From Eremophila alpestris peregrina (taxonomy: Eukaryota > Chordata > Aves > Passeriformes > Alaudidae): DNA of 64,000 bases. The stretch spans positions 8,356,861 through 8,420,860 of the forward strand of contig WMCF01000023.1 of NCBI GenBank assembly GCA_009792885.1, given 5' to 3'. A program made the translations under genes and the position numbers. Below are positions 35,914 through 49,700 of the stretch, in pieces. The first letter of the stretch is position 1, and each line of letters opens with the position of its first letter. The notes below the pieces were generated by a model, which was given only the letters and a program-made list of their open reading frames with translations, made no database searches and was not told the origin of the DNA.

Positions 35914-38046
35914 GGTTCACTAACTACAATTCATTCATATTTATGTCAAGTATCCACATCCAGTGGCCTTTACTACTTAGAAGTGAAATAATGTTTTTCA
36001 CAATGCAAGCCAAAGGTGGTACTTCAGCTTCCTTTAAGTTGGTATACTGAGCATTGACCAGCCTATTGGATTGATGTGATGAACCATATGGATCTCAGAC
36101 CAGGATTAAATCATGTCAAATATAAGTTCTTGCTTGTGTGCTTCATTTTTTTCTTCTGTAAGTCTATAACTGCATGTACAAGCTCTTCTCTCCCCCTTTG
36201 TATGTACCATAAAAGAAGCTAATGGCGTAACAGTTAATGCCACAAGTGACCTATTTTGAAACATTACTTAGAGTTACTTATTTCAGCACTGCCTGTGCTG
36301 AAATTTTCTATTTTGGATGCCTGCCTCAGCCCACTTCTGTCTGTTCGAAATGAAAAAAAATCCTATTCTTTTCAGAAAAAAAGAAGGTAAAGTAAATTTT
36401 GCATGTTCGTATACATGTTTGATCAGCTCCATCACAGTCTTCCTCAGCTTCAATCTAAAAGTTTTGTTGGATCATTATCTTTTGCTGTTCCAGTGAAAAT
36501 CCATTAGGGAAAACACTGAAAAAATCTGGTGATTTACTTGTTCAGTAGAGATTTGGTATCTGCATTCCCTAAAATTACTGTCTGTACAGCACATGTCAAG
36601 CATGATATTTCAGGTTTTGAGCAAAATCTTGTCAGGGATAACTTTTCATAAAATTTCAGGCTATTGTGGCATCAAGTATTGGGAGTTCAAGCATATCCTG
36701 ACCCAGAGAAGTATAGCACTTGGTGCTGGGGATGCTGAGCTGGATAATTCTGTTCCTGGTTCCAAGTACAGTGCAGACCATCAAGGCTGCAAGTGAGGAG
36801 ATGCTCCTGGGCTTTTGAGGTCCTTTTTGTTATGAGAGAGGTGGAGGAAAACCTCAGCCTGAGCTGAGGAGCTGTAAAAGGACTTGGCTAGGATGGAACC
36901 TTAAAGAGAGCAAGAGGGAACTCATGTGGAAGTAGGGATGCTGCCACTGGCATAAGAGATGGCAGAAAAATTGGAGGAGTGTGGATATAGTTTGGGATAG
37001 AAGGCAGAAAGGAAAGATGTAGGATTGAAAACTAGAGGGTAATGGAGATAATAGAAAGGCTGGGACTAATAAATAGGCATAAGAAGAGGAATATATACTC
37101 CTGAGGAGAATCTGAACAAGCCATAGAATACAGCACTAAAAAGACGGTTAGAATGGGAAACTCTGATTGGAGGAATTTAGGGGTTGTATTTGCAAAAACG
37201 TTGGCGCAATGCAAGGACTGGGAGTGGAGGGCAGAACATGAGAGGAAAGTGTTTGCAGTGAAAAGCAGCAGAAGGCCACCAAAGATAGACCTGAGAGGCA
37301 GAGCCAAGATACATGGTGCCCTGCATTCCTGTGCTGCAGGATTTCCTGGGAAAGCTGCATGCTCAGCCTCCCTTCAGCCTGCTCCACGTGCAGACTCTAC
37401 CGTTGCTCCTTCCACTCACGTGGCCAAAGCCTCTGCTGTGGACCATGAAGTGCCAGCCCTGTATTTCAGTATCACTGCCATTCCATACAATAGATTTTTT
37501 TTCAGGCTTTCTTTTCTCTCCCTTTCTGTATTTTTTTTAAGCAACCTATGAAATTATAGATAAAAGGGTACAAAACCATGAATGTTGCAATAAAACCAAG
37601 CACTGTAAAAAAATAAAAAAGGAAAAGGCAAAAGAATAACGCTGTCCATGAAGCCTTAATTGGGCCCCCTTGTGTGTATACATTTTGATACTGTCTCTAA
37701 TTACATGGTCACACACTGCTTTTCCCATGGACCCCTGCATTGTTCTGTGCACTTAGTAGAAGGTGATTGCTGAATGAGTGCAGCTTTAAGTTGTTTTATT
37801 CTCTCTGTTGCAGGGGTAGTCCCAGGCTGCCTTACTGCAGACTGCTCGAGATCAACACAGAATCACTGATTTCCTTGTGGGTTTTTCATTACTCTCTGTT
37901 TTGAAAACAATAACATTTATTTTCGAAATACACCTGCTCCAAGATGTGTGGCAAGGCTCTCTGCTCCTATGTGTGCAAAAAGGGGATGCAGGGTGGCTGA
38001 GTGTGATGTAGCAGGGCTTGATGTTTTCCTGGCTCTCCATGGTGTT

Positions 38047-38065
38047 CATGTTCATGGTGAACATG
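38047..38065. repeat. Perfect 8-bp inverted repeat
   Basis: CATGTTCA and TGAACATG flank TGG. The half-site spacing of three bases resembles a steroid-receptor type inverted repeat (TGTTCATGGTGAACA, close to the 15-base glucocorticoid/androgen consensus). This may be coincidence. Confidence 0.6.
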
Positions 38066-38865
38066 CCCTGTATTCAAACCAGGCTACTCCAGACTCCAGA
38101 AGGCAGCTGATGGGCTGAGTCTCCTATGAGACTCTTTCTCAGGGCACACAAAGTGGACATACCAGAAATAATGACTCCAATGAGAAGATGAGCTTGCCTT
38201 CAATGCTGGAAACCTGCTGTGATCTGCTAGGGCAGGACTGCAGAGGGTCAGCCCTGTGACCATTCATTGCTTTAGTTCCTTGCCTTATTTCTCTCTGTTC
38301 TCCTGACTGAAGGTGGGATATGCAGGGAGTCTTCTTTTACTGATGAAGACGATTTGAGAGTGTGGGTTTGGTATGGATGGTTTGAGATCATCTGGGGAAG
38401 AGGTGTGCAGTCAGACAGTGTCATCATGGACATGTGTGGGATGGGGACTGAATTAAGATGGTGCAGAGGATCTTAATTATGGCATCTGAAACTTCTGACT
38501 GCTTTGCTTTGCAACCCTAATGTTCTTATAATTTAATTCGGGTGTACATGTCCTTAATATATATTGCTGCTTCACTTATGAAAAGATGTTAACAGGCTGC
38601 ACTCTTCAAATACTTTTATAAAAATTCTGAATTTAGCTTTCTGAACAGGTTTTTGAAATCAATACAGAGAGAGCTGCTAACAGGAGGTAAACTACAAACC
38701 ACAAACACTTTCAATAGGATAGCTCTTTTTATATAACATTTGATATCATTTTCACAGCATGATCTCTACTTTCATACTGTGATAGCTTTTACCTGGAGTT
38801 TAGATGATTCATTTTTGTAGTGGATACTTAACTTTTATATGAGGAAAACGCAAGAGAAGCCAGCA

Positions 38866-38911
38866 CAGCATTAAATGAACTATAGTTGCAGCATTAAATG
38901 AACTACAGTAC
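38866..38911. repeat. Two-copy 23-base tandem duplication
   Basis: Units at 38866-38888 and 38889-38911 share CAGCATTAAATGAACTA and differ at a few bases. It is a small local duplication with no evident function. Confidence 0.8.
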
Positions 38912-41900
38912 AGTAATAATGTTGAATGCTCAGATCCTTGCCATGGCACAGAGTTGGATTCAAGAAGGCTTTACTGATTCATAAGTGAGGAGATATGGGG
39001 GCCTGGAGTTCTCTCTCAGTTTTTGGCATATCTAATTCAAATTTTAAGAGTAGGTTGGGCACTCAGTGACTGTTTAGAAGTTGTTAGAAATCCCTGTAGG
39101 ATTCTGATTGAAAATTGACTATTGGTGTGGGTCTCAGAGAGCCATGTGTCTGTGTTGGTGGATTGCCCTCATGTTTTCTTTTCCTGAAGCTCTTAAAATT
39201 AATTTAGAAACCTTAGTTTTACACTGACTTCTACAGTGACCACCAAGACAAGGAAAACATTCTCGTTAAATTTTCATATTTATGATGATTATTTTTTCAA
39301 AGAGATCCAGATTTTTGGGGAGTTTTATAAGGACTGCATGGAACTAAGTCTGTTATTTCAGCTTTTCTGGTAAATGATCACAGTTGTTGAGACTTTCTGG
39401 GCTACTCTGCCAAGCTTCTGTTTTCACATGCTTGTGACTTCTTATGAACCATTTTAAATTGAAGTTTTCTATATATGCAATTCCCAACCAGTTTTTGTGT
39501 CTACTTATTTCTGAATAATGCAGAAATGAAAAAACTAAAAAATATTGGTTTGACACTATTGAAAAGTAGTTTAAAGATAAAAATCAAGTATTAGCTTTTT
39601 TCTTTTGTTCAACCTGTCATCAACCTCTACTCTTTCTTCATATTTCCATCTCACTCTCATTCCTCTTTTCCTGTCCAAGAAACCTCCATTGGAATTCAAA
39701 AAATTTGAAATGGCTTGACAGTCACATGCTATTAAAAAATCTGTCAAATCTGAGGTTAGTCATCAGAAATCTTCTCATCAGAGTTTCTGGAGGGAAAGAA
39801 CAAATCAATTAATACTATTAGATAAGGTTGAGGTGGACTAATTCTTTTAAAATGTGTTGAAGATTTTTGTTTGTAATTCAGTTCTTGCTTTAGAAAAAAA
39901 TAATAAAGGAAAGCTTTCCTACTTACTAGAAGCCAGACATTCCTTGCTCATTTCAAAACAAACAAAAAAAATTAGTAGGTCTTGTACTGCTGTTGTAAAC
40001 TGAGGATCAACCTGATTCTATCAAAAAGTGTCTTGCAGGACCTGTCTTGCGCTTGGTCAAGATGCAAGTGTTTGGCCCTTTCTGCTCTTGTCACATACAT
40101 TGTGAAGCTGTTTTGAAATGGATGAGACAATTGTCTGAGCCTGGCAAGCTTTGGCAATAGGTGCTGAAAGTCCTACCCTGGCGTTTCAGGGTTTGCAAGG
40201 TTTGAAATCACCCTTGGTGATTATCTCCTGTACTTTTCTGGACTGAGCAGCATACTGTGTCTAATCAATATTTTTTCTGCTCCCTGAGGTTCTTAATTCA
40301 CATGCTCAGAAAACTTCATGTTTTGTATTCCTCCAGGTACGCCCTACAAAACCTCAGATACACACAGGAATGCACATTAAAGGCCCCCTGCTTGCACCCC
40401 ATCTGTCTGAGCTTATCACCAAGAATGACTGAGTGAGGTTTGCTCTGCAACTCGAACTTTTGTGTGCAGGCATTCTCCTCTCTCTTTAGATTCTCCTGCT
40501 GGAAATCAGGAGAAAGGTTTTACCTACAGCAGGTTTTACAGTGCATGCCTGACTCTCTTGCCTGGCTTCTCCCTGCTCCCCTGTTCGAGAATTGTATATC
40601 TGAACTCATTTCTAGCAGGTTAAATTATGCCTAACCTGAAGCAGAATAATGTTGTTTCCAGTGTCTCCTAAGATAATTTTTATTTCTCATGGGGTAGGGA
40701 TCCTAGCCAAGGTCGCAGCCTGGCCATGCTGGCTGCTGTACAAGCATATTCTGACAGTCACTCTCCAGAGAAGGAGCTGCAACTCCTAAGATGATGGCTC
40801 ACTGTGCTTCAGGGTTTCTGTCCCCAAAGTCAAGTTTCCATGCATTTGCTGAGATTGGGGAAGCAAGGCTGGTTTACACCTGCTAAGGACTCTGCTTAAG
40901 AACTCTGTTAAATTTAAGACTCTCAAATTTAGATTTAGTTACTTAAAACACTAAAAGTCTTGAGGATCTTGCAGGTATTTATACTGTTAATTTATTGAAG
41001 TGAAAATTGAATCTATTTATGTGAATGTATCTCTTTTTTCTGAGCTGTACAAATTCAGAAAGATTCTTCTACATAGCTGAAGCCTGCTGTATGTTTAAAA
41101 CATTATGAGGCATGACGTGAGGACGAACTTATAGGATAAGCAAACACTGAGTTTTCTGACAACCTTTTGGGAAATGGAGCCAAGTAAGTATTTCTGCTTC
41201 AAGAAATTACCATGTCCAGCAGACTTAAGGTTACAGTCATTTACCTTCCCCTTCACAGAAGCTCCTTTCCAGTCTGGCTTTCAGTGCCCTACTGTTGGGT
41301 CTCAGAGTGTGTATCCAAACTGGGCAGTGCTCAGGACAAGTGCCTGGAGATCTCCCTCTGATGTTTTTGCATGAGGTAGGGAATACAATAAGAATCAGAG
41401 GTGGCCAGAGGGGAATCCCAAAGCTTTCCAGTCCTAGAATCCCTACAGTGAGATTTCAGTCACTGGTCTTAAATTTGAAAAAACAGGTCAAAGATGGTCC
41501 CTGTGAAAATTTAATTTAATTGGAAGTCCTCATGTAATTAAACTGTCTTTGATAGGATTTCTTAACAGTTTTGATCTTAGATTAACATTTTGCCACTATA
41601 AATTTGGGTATTGGTCTCTGACCCCTCCTTTTTTCTTCAGGAAAATGATCTCTCTTATATTACATGTGAAGATTCAACAAATGATAAAAATTTGCCTTTT
41701 TTTCCCCTTTCCCCAGTGTGGACACTGAAACACACAGAGAATAAGAACTGTGCCTATTCTTGTAAGACCCTTGTTAGGAGTCTTTTAATTATTACTAATC
41801 TCTTAAAAAGACAAAAAGGCATTGGATAACTCTCACGACAGGACCACAGATGAAGTTATTGAAAAGCCAGAGAGTTTAAGTCTGAAAATCAATGATGAGC

Positions 41901-44293
41901 CCTAGCATATGAATCATTCCCAACGAGAATCTACATATTCTTATAGTCCCAGGCATTCTGGTGAGATGCTGTAAAGAGGACCAGGTGCAAAATCAAAATC
42001 AGATTAATTTCCTTTCATCTTCAAAAGTAGCATGATGTCAGCTTTACCTTGAGCTCAAATTTGTCCCCCGATCTGAAAAAATCATTATTTGCCAATTAAA
42101 TTTGGCAAAATTCTGCTACCTGCTCCCCCACCCCTGCTGTGCACAGAGGCACTCTGTTTTCAGCTACAGCTCATGTGGAGCTGTACCTTGGCATGAAGGC
42201 AGCTCTGCTTGCAAGCAGAACCTCTGTGTTACCTGAGATGATACCTCTGATTGACTGGCTCATAGTTGTGGTCATAAAGGGCTTGATGTCAGAAATTAAG
42301 GGCAGTGTTTCACTCTCCATCTTGGATCTGCTGCTATTTGCTGACTTCATCCCAGAAGTAAACTTTATTTTTACTCATAGGAGTTGTCAATGGGAAGAAT
42401 AATTAGGCTTCTGCCATCAAGTGAGACTTAAAAAAAAAAATGCACCAAGAACTGTTGATCAGGCTGATTTCCAGTCAGAATCTGAGAAATTATTGTTATA
42501 GGTGTTCATCTCTCCACTTACCTCATATTTTCAAGTGCAGCCCCATATCTCATCACAAGGAAAACCCTCCCTCAGGCAGAACAGCTGACAGCAACTCTTT
42601 AATCTGCTGATCCTGATTCCAACAACATTCTGAGTAAAGGCAGAAAAACAAGCATGTTTGACCCTTGACAAACTGAGCTGCACTATTTACCAGGATTTAG
42701 AATTATTATCTTTCACAGAATTTAAGTATGAGCAGGTATTTATGTAAATGATGATTCTTTAATTTGTCCAAGAGTGTTGGGTTTTTTCCCTTCCACCTCA
42801 TTACTCATTTCACTATTTTGCTTGTGATGTTCAGCTGTGATCCAGGTTTACAACCTGACAATGTTTTTTACTAAAATTCAGTAACTTTATATCTAATGAA
42901 GTCAAATAATGATTTTTTGTATTTTTCTGTATGTAAAACCTGCTTGAAATGCTTGGGCTGCATGCACCAGGTCAAATAAGTGACATAGGAAATTAATGAC
43001 ATAGAAGACCTGAATATGTTCAGTGCAATAACCAGTAAGATATGTTGGAAAATAAAGACTTTTAACTACTGTAAATTACTGCTTAGAGAAAGTGCCTTTC
43101 AAAATTACTTTTAATGCTTGTAGTGGGTCCGTATATAAAGATTTTGTGACAAAATACATGTGTGTTGTTACACATCAAATTGAATGTGTCCCCATATCCC
43201 AAATAATATCAGGCAGTATATCATATAGACAGTGTGTGCCCAAAATAGAGTAATAGCTCTGAAACAGATTATTTGTGACTGGTGGTGTTGTTATAACAGA
43301 GGTCACTGGGCTGTCATTTTGTGTTCTTTTACCTGAATAGCAGGAATTTCTTTCTTTGGCCAAGCTTGCCTTGGAGTCACAGAAACTGCAGCTCAGGAGA
43401 ACCTCTGGCAAGTACAGCTCTAGAATATCTTTTTGTGACTCTGCAGTTGTGAGGCATATCAGGGACTTTGAGCACTGCTGCTCATCTGCTGTGTCCTGAG
43501 GTGGCCCCAAGCACTGTCTGTTCAGGCAGTGGATGTGTTCTGGATCTGGGGGAAACCTGACCACACCCTTTGCCTCATTCCTGTCCTTGCTCTGCCCATC
43601 GGCAGCACAGAATGAGCTCTGCAGGTCTCCAACATCACAAGACTTTCCAAACAGAGTTACTCCTTGCTATTTGTGTAAGTCAGGCCCAGCCAGGGTGCAT
43701 GTTCTGCTCTGCTGTGTTCTAAATCTGCTTTGTCTTCCTACACTGCTTAGCAAGAGAGCAGGCAAGGTGGGATGGGATCTGTGCTGCTGTTCCAGGAGCC
43801 AGCCAGTGGGATATTGCCACTGTACCCCAGGTCTAACAGCTGTGCTGAGCTGACCAGCTGCTCGTGTCATAATCACATCCAGTCAACACGGTTAACTTTT
43901 TGGTGAAGCTTTTTATTTTGATATCCAGTTTTGGAAAGTAACATGAATACTAATAGCAGCTGATGATCACTGTGCTAATGCCGCCAGACTGCTTTTCACT
44001 CACTCTAACCAGGAATATTTTCAAACTTTAGTTTTCAGAAAAACCCAAACTGCTGCTGCCCAGAGAGATAGGGAATACAACAGAGGATATGACCTTTCTG
44101 AATGCTTTCTTATCAGGCAGCATAAGTACTGTATGTCCCACTAAGCTGCTTCAATAGAACCTTGTCAAGTTATCACATTACTCGACATGTTGCTGATAAT
44201 GAATACATAAAAGCTTTAGATATTGAGGACTCGGAGGAAATAAATAAGATTTACTGGAAAACTGCTCAACATATATCCCAGGGCCATGTTGCC

Positions 44294-44307
44294 TTTTTTT
44301 TTTTTTT
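44294..44307. repeat. Poly-T tract (14 bases)
   Basis: Fourteen uninterrupted T; simple homopolymer. Confidence 0.9.
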
Positions 44308-45380
44308 CCATGTGGATTGTGTGCTGCCTTTAGTCCCTTAGATAAATGGAATGATGCAAGAGTTTCAGCTTCTTGAAATATAAAGTGCAGATGTGAGCAG
44401 ATAAATGAAGAAAGTAAATGGTCATCTATCTCCATTGTGGAGAACTCAATCACATTGTAACCTTATCAGTCTTATTCTCCAAAAGTGCCTGATATTTTAC
44501 TTTTCTGCTACCACATGCTTCTTGAGCTCTGGTTGATATCTGCAATATCTTTTCTTGTCCTGCATTCTTACAAGTGTTGAGGGAGAGTTTATATTCATCT
44601 TTGTAATTTTGCCTTAGATCACTTCTGATGACTTTGACGAACTACAGCCACAAACCCAGAAAACCCAAATACAGTAGACAGAACCAGGATCAGCAGCATT
44701 AACCCCTGTGAAAGAAAGTGGCCTTCAGACTTAGGAATGAAGTAGCACTTGCTGAGAGGCTGCCCAGAGTTTCTCAGCTGGTCCCCTCTCCAGCAGGAGG
44801 GGACAGACGGGACATGAAAACCCAAGTGCTGTTCAAGAGGAATAGGGTGATTCATCCCCTCAATCCATTTCTGAAATCATGCACTGGTAGTCACGTGGCT
44901 TTGGAATGGTTTTGGTTAATTAATTTCATGTTTTACCTGAGTCTGGAAAGCTGTACATCTCCCATCTGTCCTGAAGACAGTCTGACACTGGCTGAGATTT
45001 CATGTTTGCCTTATTAACAGTCTCCCAGTACAGCTGGGCAATAAGATCTGACAGTGTCAAGATGATTTGTTGCAAATAAGCATCTGAACTTTGGATGCAG
45101 TTTTTGATAGCTATCAAGGATTTATTCAACAAGAACTGTTTGTGTGCCTTTGACTGTAGAAGGTAAATTAATACCTTCTGAATCTGATCTCTGTAAATTC
45201 TGACTTGTAAGAGCTGTCAAATTCATGACAGTTATCTTCTTAAATAAATACCTAATCAAGTATTTTTAGTAATCTCTGCTTCAAAAATATGCATTCTGTT
45301 GCCTGTCTAATCCTAATTTTTCATGTTTAGATTAAACGGCTCAACTCCCATAGAGAAGGTGACTTTGAGATTTACTTCAA

Positions 45381-45399
45381 GTTTACTCATTTAGTAAAC
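45381..45399. repeat. Perfect 7-bp inverted repeat
   Basis: GTTTACT and AGTAAAC are separated by CATTT. GTAAAC is a forkhead-like core on both strands, so a paired FOX site is possible but unproven. Confidence 0.5.
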
Positions 45400-45689
45400 T
45401 ACTGTATGCTTAAAGCATAAAACAAGAAGCTATTATTTTCCCACTTTAAAATGACTCCTCCAAACACCTGCAATTTTCTAACCTACAAAAAGACACCCAC
45501 AGAAGTTGTTCTGTATTTCCCTCCAACACCCTGAGTGCTGTCTTTCTCCAGCAGGCTGTGATTTCATTCTAGGCTCGTGTTGGACACAAAGAGACATTCT
45601 CACAGCTGCTGTCTTGGCTGGGTGAGACATTTTCTTGTGCTTAAAGTCCCCTCTTGTGTTTGAGTGATGGGGAGGAAGTGGGAAGCACT

Positions 45690-46015
45690 GCTCTGGCACA
45701 GTGGCTCGCAGTGGCTGTAAGCAATGATATCTAACAATGCCCTGAGGAGCTAGTTAAAAAGTGCCTCTCACACTCGGGAAAGAGCTTTAATGGAGCTGCA
45801 TTAGAAAGCTGTCAGTTGCTTGTTGGGCAAAACAGACCTTTTTTTTTTTTCTTTTTGCGCCGTAAGGATTATTGGAGCATTTGTTACACAGTAATTTGGA
45901 AATGATAATAAAACATTTCTAATTTCACTTCCCCCAGCAAACAACGAATGGATCTAGGGCACAGGAAGCACAGAGAGCATGCTATGGAGATTGCTCATAC
46001 TCCTAATTGGGAGGG
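45690..46015. promoter_or_regulatory. Candidate regulatory element (unverified)
   Basis: This repeat-poor block retains CpGs (a GCGCCG cluster at 45858-45862) and has GGATTA at 45866-45871, the reverse of the bicoid-class TAATCC. It also has a homeodomain core CTAATTGG at 46003-46010. A T12 run at 45839-45850 interrupts it. Sequence on both sides of the run is balanced and has no decayed repeats. It resembles a conserved non-coding element by texture only. Confidence 0.32.
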
Positions 46016-46591
46016 CAGGGGATGGAAGCTGTAGCTATGTTTTTTTCTAAGTGTCCTTCCCAGAAACAGAATTTTCAAAGGCAGAGGTAGGAAATAACCT
46101 GGTTACTTTTCCACTTGCCTTAAACTCTTGGTATGCTTGTGCAAATACATTTTAGTGTTGTTCAAATGACATGTTAAATGCTGCTGAAGCGTCAGAACTC
46201 TAGCAGGTGACCTAAATATTGTCAGTACTGCCCCATAACAGAAATCTTGGTGAAATGGTAACAGATGAATAGAGATTAGATGTTACAAATCTAAAGCGTG
46301 GCTGGCAAGAAGTGCTTTTTAGAGGACATTGCTCAGCAACTCTCTGCAGGCCAATGTCTTGTACAGTCAGAGAGAAATGAGTAATACTTAAGAATGAAAA
46401 GAAAACAATTATTTCTTTTTCCAAACTGTCTCTTCATACTTACTAACCTGTCTCTTTGCCACATTATGGTGTCTGTCATGATTTCTCTCTGGAACTGGAG
46501 AAGTAGAAATGTGATCCAAAAACTGTGCACAAGCTTTTTGTAGTTATGATGGAGCTGATGATGGATGCCCTTAGGTCCAGCTACCCAAAGA

Positions 46592-46635
46592 TTCATCTTG
46601 ATACGCTTCAATTTTCATCTTGATACTCTTCAATT
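46592..46635. repeat. Two-copy 22-base tandem duplication
   Basis: TTCATCTTGATACGCTTCAA-type units at 46592-46613 and 46614-46635 differ by one or two bases. It is a recent local duplication. Confidence 0.8.
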
Positions 46636-46660
46636 AAACTTTAAATTCAGATTCATCATT

Positions 46661-46710
46661 AAAAAACAAAAAATAAACCCACAACAAACCAAAACCCAAA
46701 AACGAACACC
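46661..46710. repeat. A/C-rich low-complexity tract
   Basis: The tract is almost only A and C, in irregular AAAAC and ACCC words. It is the strand complement of the G/T tracts elsewhere in the window. No retroposon body is recognisable beside it. Confidence 0.6.
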
Positions 46711-49700
46711 TAATAGCCTCACATCAAAAAATGGAGAAAGTAATGAAGTGTGATGATTTGCTGAATTTCAACCTTAAGTCATAGTTAAACCTGATCACAT
46801 ATGACTGAAAATGTCAACTGTTATTTTTTGTCTGAATTTTTGTGGAAGTGACATTCCCACTCATCCAAAATGTCACAGGCCTAAGGATATAGTAATGATG
46901 AAAGTGCATTAGAGAACTCATAAATCTATGGAATGGATTTTCAACTGGAAATCCAGAACACTTAGCTGCATCTGAGCAGAAGCTGAGACACCCAAAAATT
47001 TCAGTAAAATTCTCCTTAAAAAAAAAAATTCTCTTTTAAAAAAATTCTCCTAACACCAAAAATAAAAATAAATTTTAAAATTAGTGATATACATATCTCT
47101 TTTTTTGGTCAGCTAAGAAAACATCAATTTATTACGCCATATATTCCACTATTTTCATGCAGGCTTGCTTCTTTGAGTTTTGTGACCAAGATGAATATTG
47201 TTTTGCATTTCCATCTGTCCCACTGACTGAAACGACCCTTGATGAGCTAGGGCTTATGTTGTTCAAGCCTGGATATTAGGTGAGCCGTAGCAAAGTTAGG
47301 GTCATAGATTTGAGCATGGAAAACTTATCTTTTAGCCTGATTTTAGCTAAGGAGGACATGAGCCCTTACCTTCAAAGAGAGAAGCATCAATACCTGAAAT
47401 TAAATCTCTAAAAAACAGTCTGTGGCACAGGGTACAAAATTAAAATCCAAGACAGGATTGTTAGTGAGTATACAGTTTCTGAGTGATACAAAATGGCTGC
47501 TGTAGAAGAGCCTTTTTTCATTTTAGATTCAGAGCTTTTTAGCAGATTCTTGTCATTCAGATTGCAGCCCATATTTTTCAATATGGAATTCCAAGAAAGT
47601 TTGACTTGAAAAACTTGAAATTATTCTCTTTCCCCAATTGCTTATGATTCTATGTCAAATATAAAAATGAAACGGTGCTGGATGCATTTATTTGTTCTGG
47701 TATTTTCAATATATGCTGTTAAACAGTGGCTGTTAAGCTAACACTGCAACATGTGACAGATATCCAGGAAAATGGAGAATGAGAAGGAAGTCTGGACAGA
47801 AAAGATCAAATGTCTGATTTTATTTTTGAATAGCAGCACACATAAGAGGTTTCTTTAAGAGACCATTGTGGCAGAGAGGAGGAGGAGGAGAGGAAGATAG
47901 AAGGCCCTGGAAGAAAGTGGAATCAAGTTTCTGAAAACTGCTGCCTTTACAAAGAATGTCCTTTAGATACAAATAACGTGCAGGTTTATAAAAGAGAGAA
48001 GTGGGTTTAGAATTAGGAACTCAGAATACCAGTGAGCGTCCAACAATGAATCTTAGCAAAGAAAAATACCAGTTGCTGTAGGAGCTCCAGTTGTGCCTTG
48101 AAAGTACAATGGAGAGAGGACAGAAGCGAAAAGACAACTATTCTTCTTTCTATTCAGGAAAGGACTGGCTTTCCCTTCTGACAACTGTCATCTCAGTTTG
48201 TGCAGTGTTAGCCCTTCATGAGACCTGGAAGGATGCTTGATGGTAAACTGTCTTCAAGAAAGAACAGTTCATTACAAAAAGCTTTAGAATTTGGGCCTCC
48301 TTAACAGCCTTTCAGATAAAAGGGACAGACCAGTCTTTCTTACGTGATTTAAGTAAGAGTGTGATCACTGAATAGATCTGCAGGATGGCAACAAGGACAG
48401 AGATTTATATAAGAGCTTTAAGAACAGAGGTTTATAATTAATTAGTCAGCGGTGAATCGGTGGAGCATTGGGAAGGAGAAGTAAAGGAGAGACCCACAGT
48501 GCTGCTTGCAGGTTAGTCTGAAGTGAAAGCTCTTGGGGTGTGGGCCAGACTGACAGAGTTCTGCTAAAAGGAAAGAAAAAGCATTAACCTGTGTTCATGC
48601 CTGGATTTAATTCCACAAGACACTGCAGGACCTAAAGCAAACCAGTTGGGACCTAAGGTACATCAAGTAACATTTAACCAGTTGTATGTTCTTTTTATGA
48701 CTTCTGTTTGTGAGGGAGATAAATGCATGTCTTAGGCAATAAAACATTTCCCCTGATTATAGCAAATGGTGTTTCTTTTCCCTCATGGGATGTAATAGGA
48801 ATATCAATGTTTTATATCTCTTATTAAAAAAGCCCAAGTTTGATAAAAAATGAAACACTATTAGTAGAGTTGTTATCCCAGGTATGGAAAAGTACCATTT
48901 TACAGTCACAGGCACAGAACTGTGAGTGCAGCAGATTCACTTACTGCAAATCCAGCAAACTTCTGCATGCTGCACCCAAAACCCAGACAAGCCTGCAAAG
49001 GAGGGTGAATAGCCAGGCTTTCATACAGACCAATAAATCTCTAAGCAAAGCCAGGTGATACCTTTTATCAAAAGGAAAAACTGTCTCGATAATACAGGAA
49101 ATGGATTTTTAAATTGGGACATAGTTGCATGTAAGGGTAGGGATAGAGAGGAAAGCATCTGAGGGAGTAAGAAAACAGAAGAGAACCAGCTCAGAAAAAT
49201 AATCCTGGGAAGTGTGTCCAATTTTTCTAGCATTTCTAATCACTAAGTTCTCCACAGTTGTGTGGGTATGCATGAAAGTAGAATTTGTCCCCAGTAGAGT
49301 CTGAATAGTGTGCTGAGCAGATGTTTTCTTTCAGAATTGTAAATATGTAAACTGGGGATGCCAAAATATTTTCTTTGATGTGGGATAATAATATCAAAAG
49401 GAAGGGTGAGGCAAGCTTGTCTTTCCCTTCTGTATAGCGAGCTGCAGTTTTTCATTTCGTTGTATGGCTTCTGGGAGAAGCCTTTTCCAAGCCTGCAGTT
49501 TTCAGGGACTGAGCTCTTTTGCCTTTCTGTGTTGTGGCAAAATCAGACTTTCTCAATGTTTACTTCTTGTCTGCAGCAAAGTTACCTGTCCTTGTGCAGC
49601 CAAAAACCTGCCAGCCTGGGAGTTTACCTTGGAGGAGGAAGCCTCTCCTGTAGGGAAGGTTTCCCAAACCACTCCCTCTGGTTTGGAACAGGATCCTCAC

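Larger units (their letters stand above)
32401..45685. other. Long non-coding stretch, few features
   Basis: Over 13 kb I recognise no gene, RNA gene or transposon. It holds T16 at 32424-32439, T14 at 35900-35913, T14 at 44294-44307, an 8-bp inverted repeat at 38047-38065 and a 23-base tandem duplication at 38866-38911. One segment with good splice consensus on both sides (41641-41761) is treated as a finding. Frames of 100-135 codons at 34434, 37153, 43175 and 43533 show no known domain and mostly coincide with GC-richer sequence. Confidence 0.5.

Noticed and set aside
36335..36350. tRNA B-box-like GTTCGAAAT word
   Set aside because: There is no A box at the right distance and no cloverleaf can be drawn; the same holds for the GTTCGAG word near 40583.
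43533..43876. Opposite-strand frames of 106 and 69 codons
   Set aside because: They overlap on both strands in GC-richer DNA, with no domain, splice sites or conserved-looking composition.
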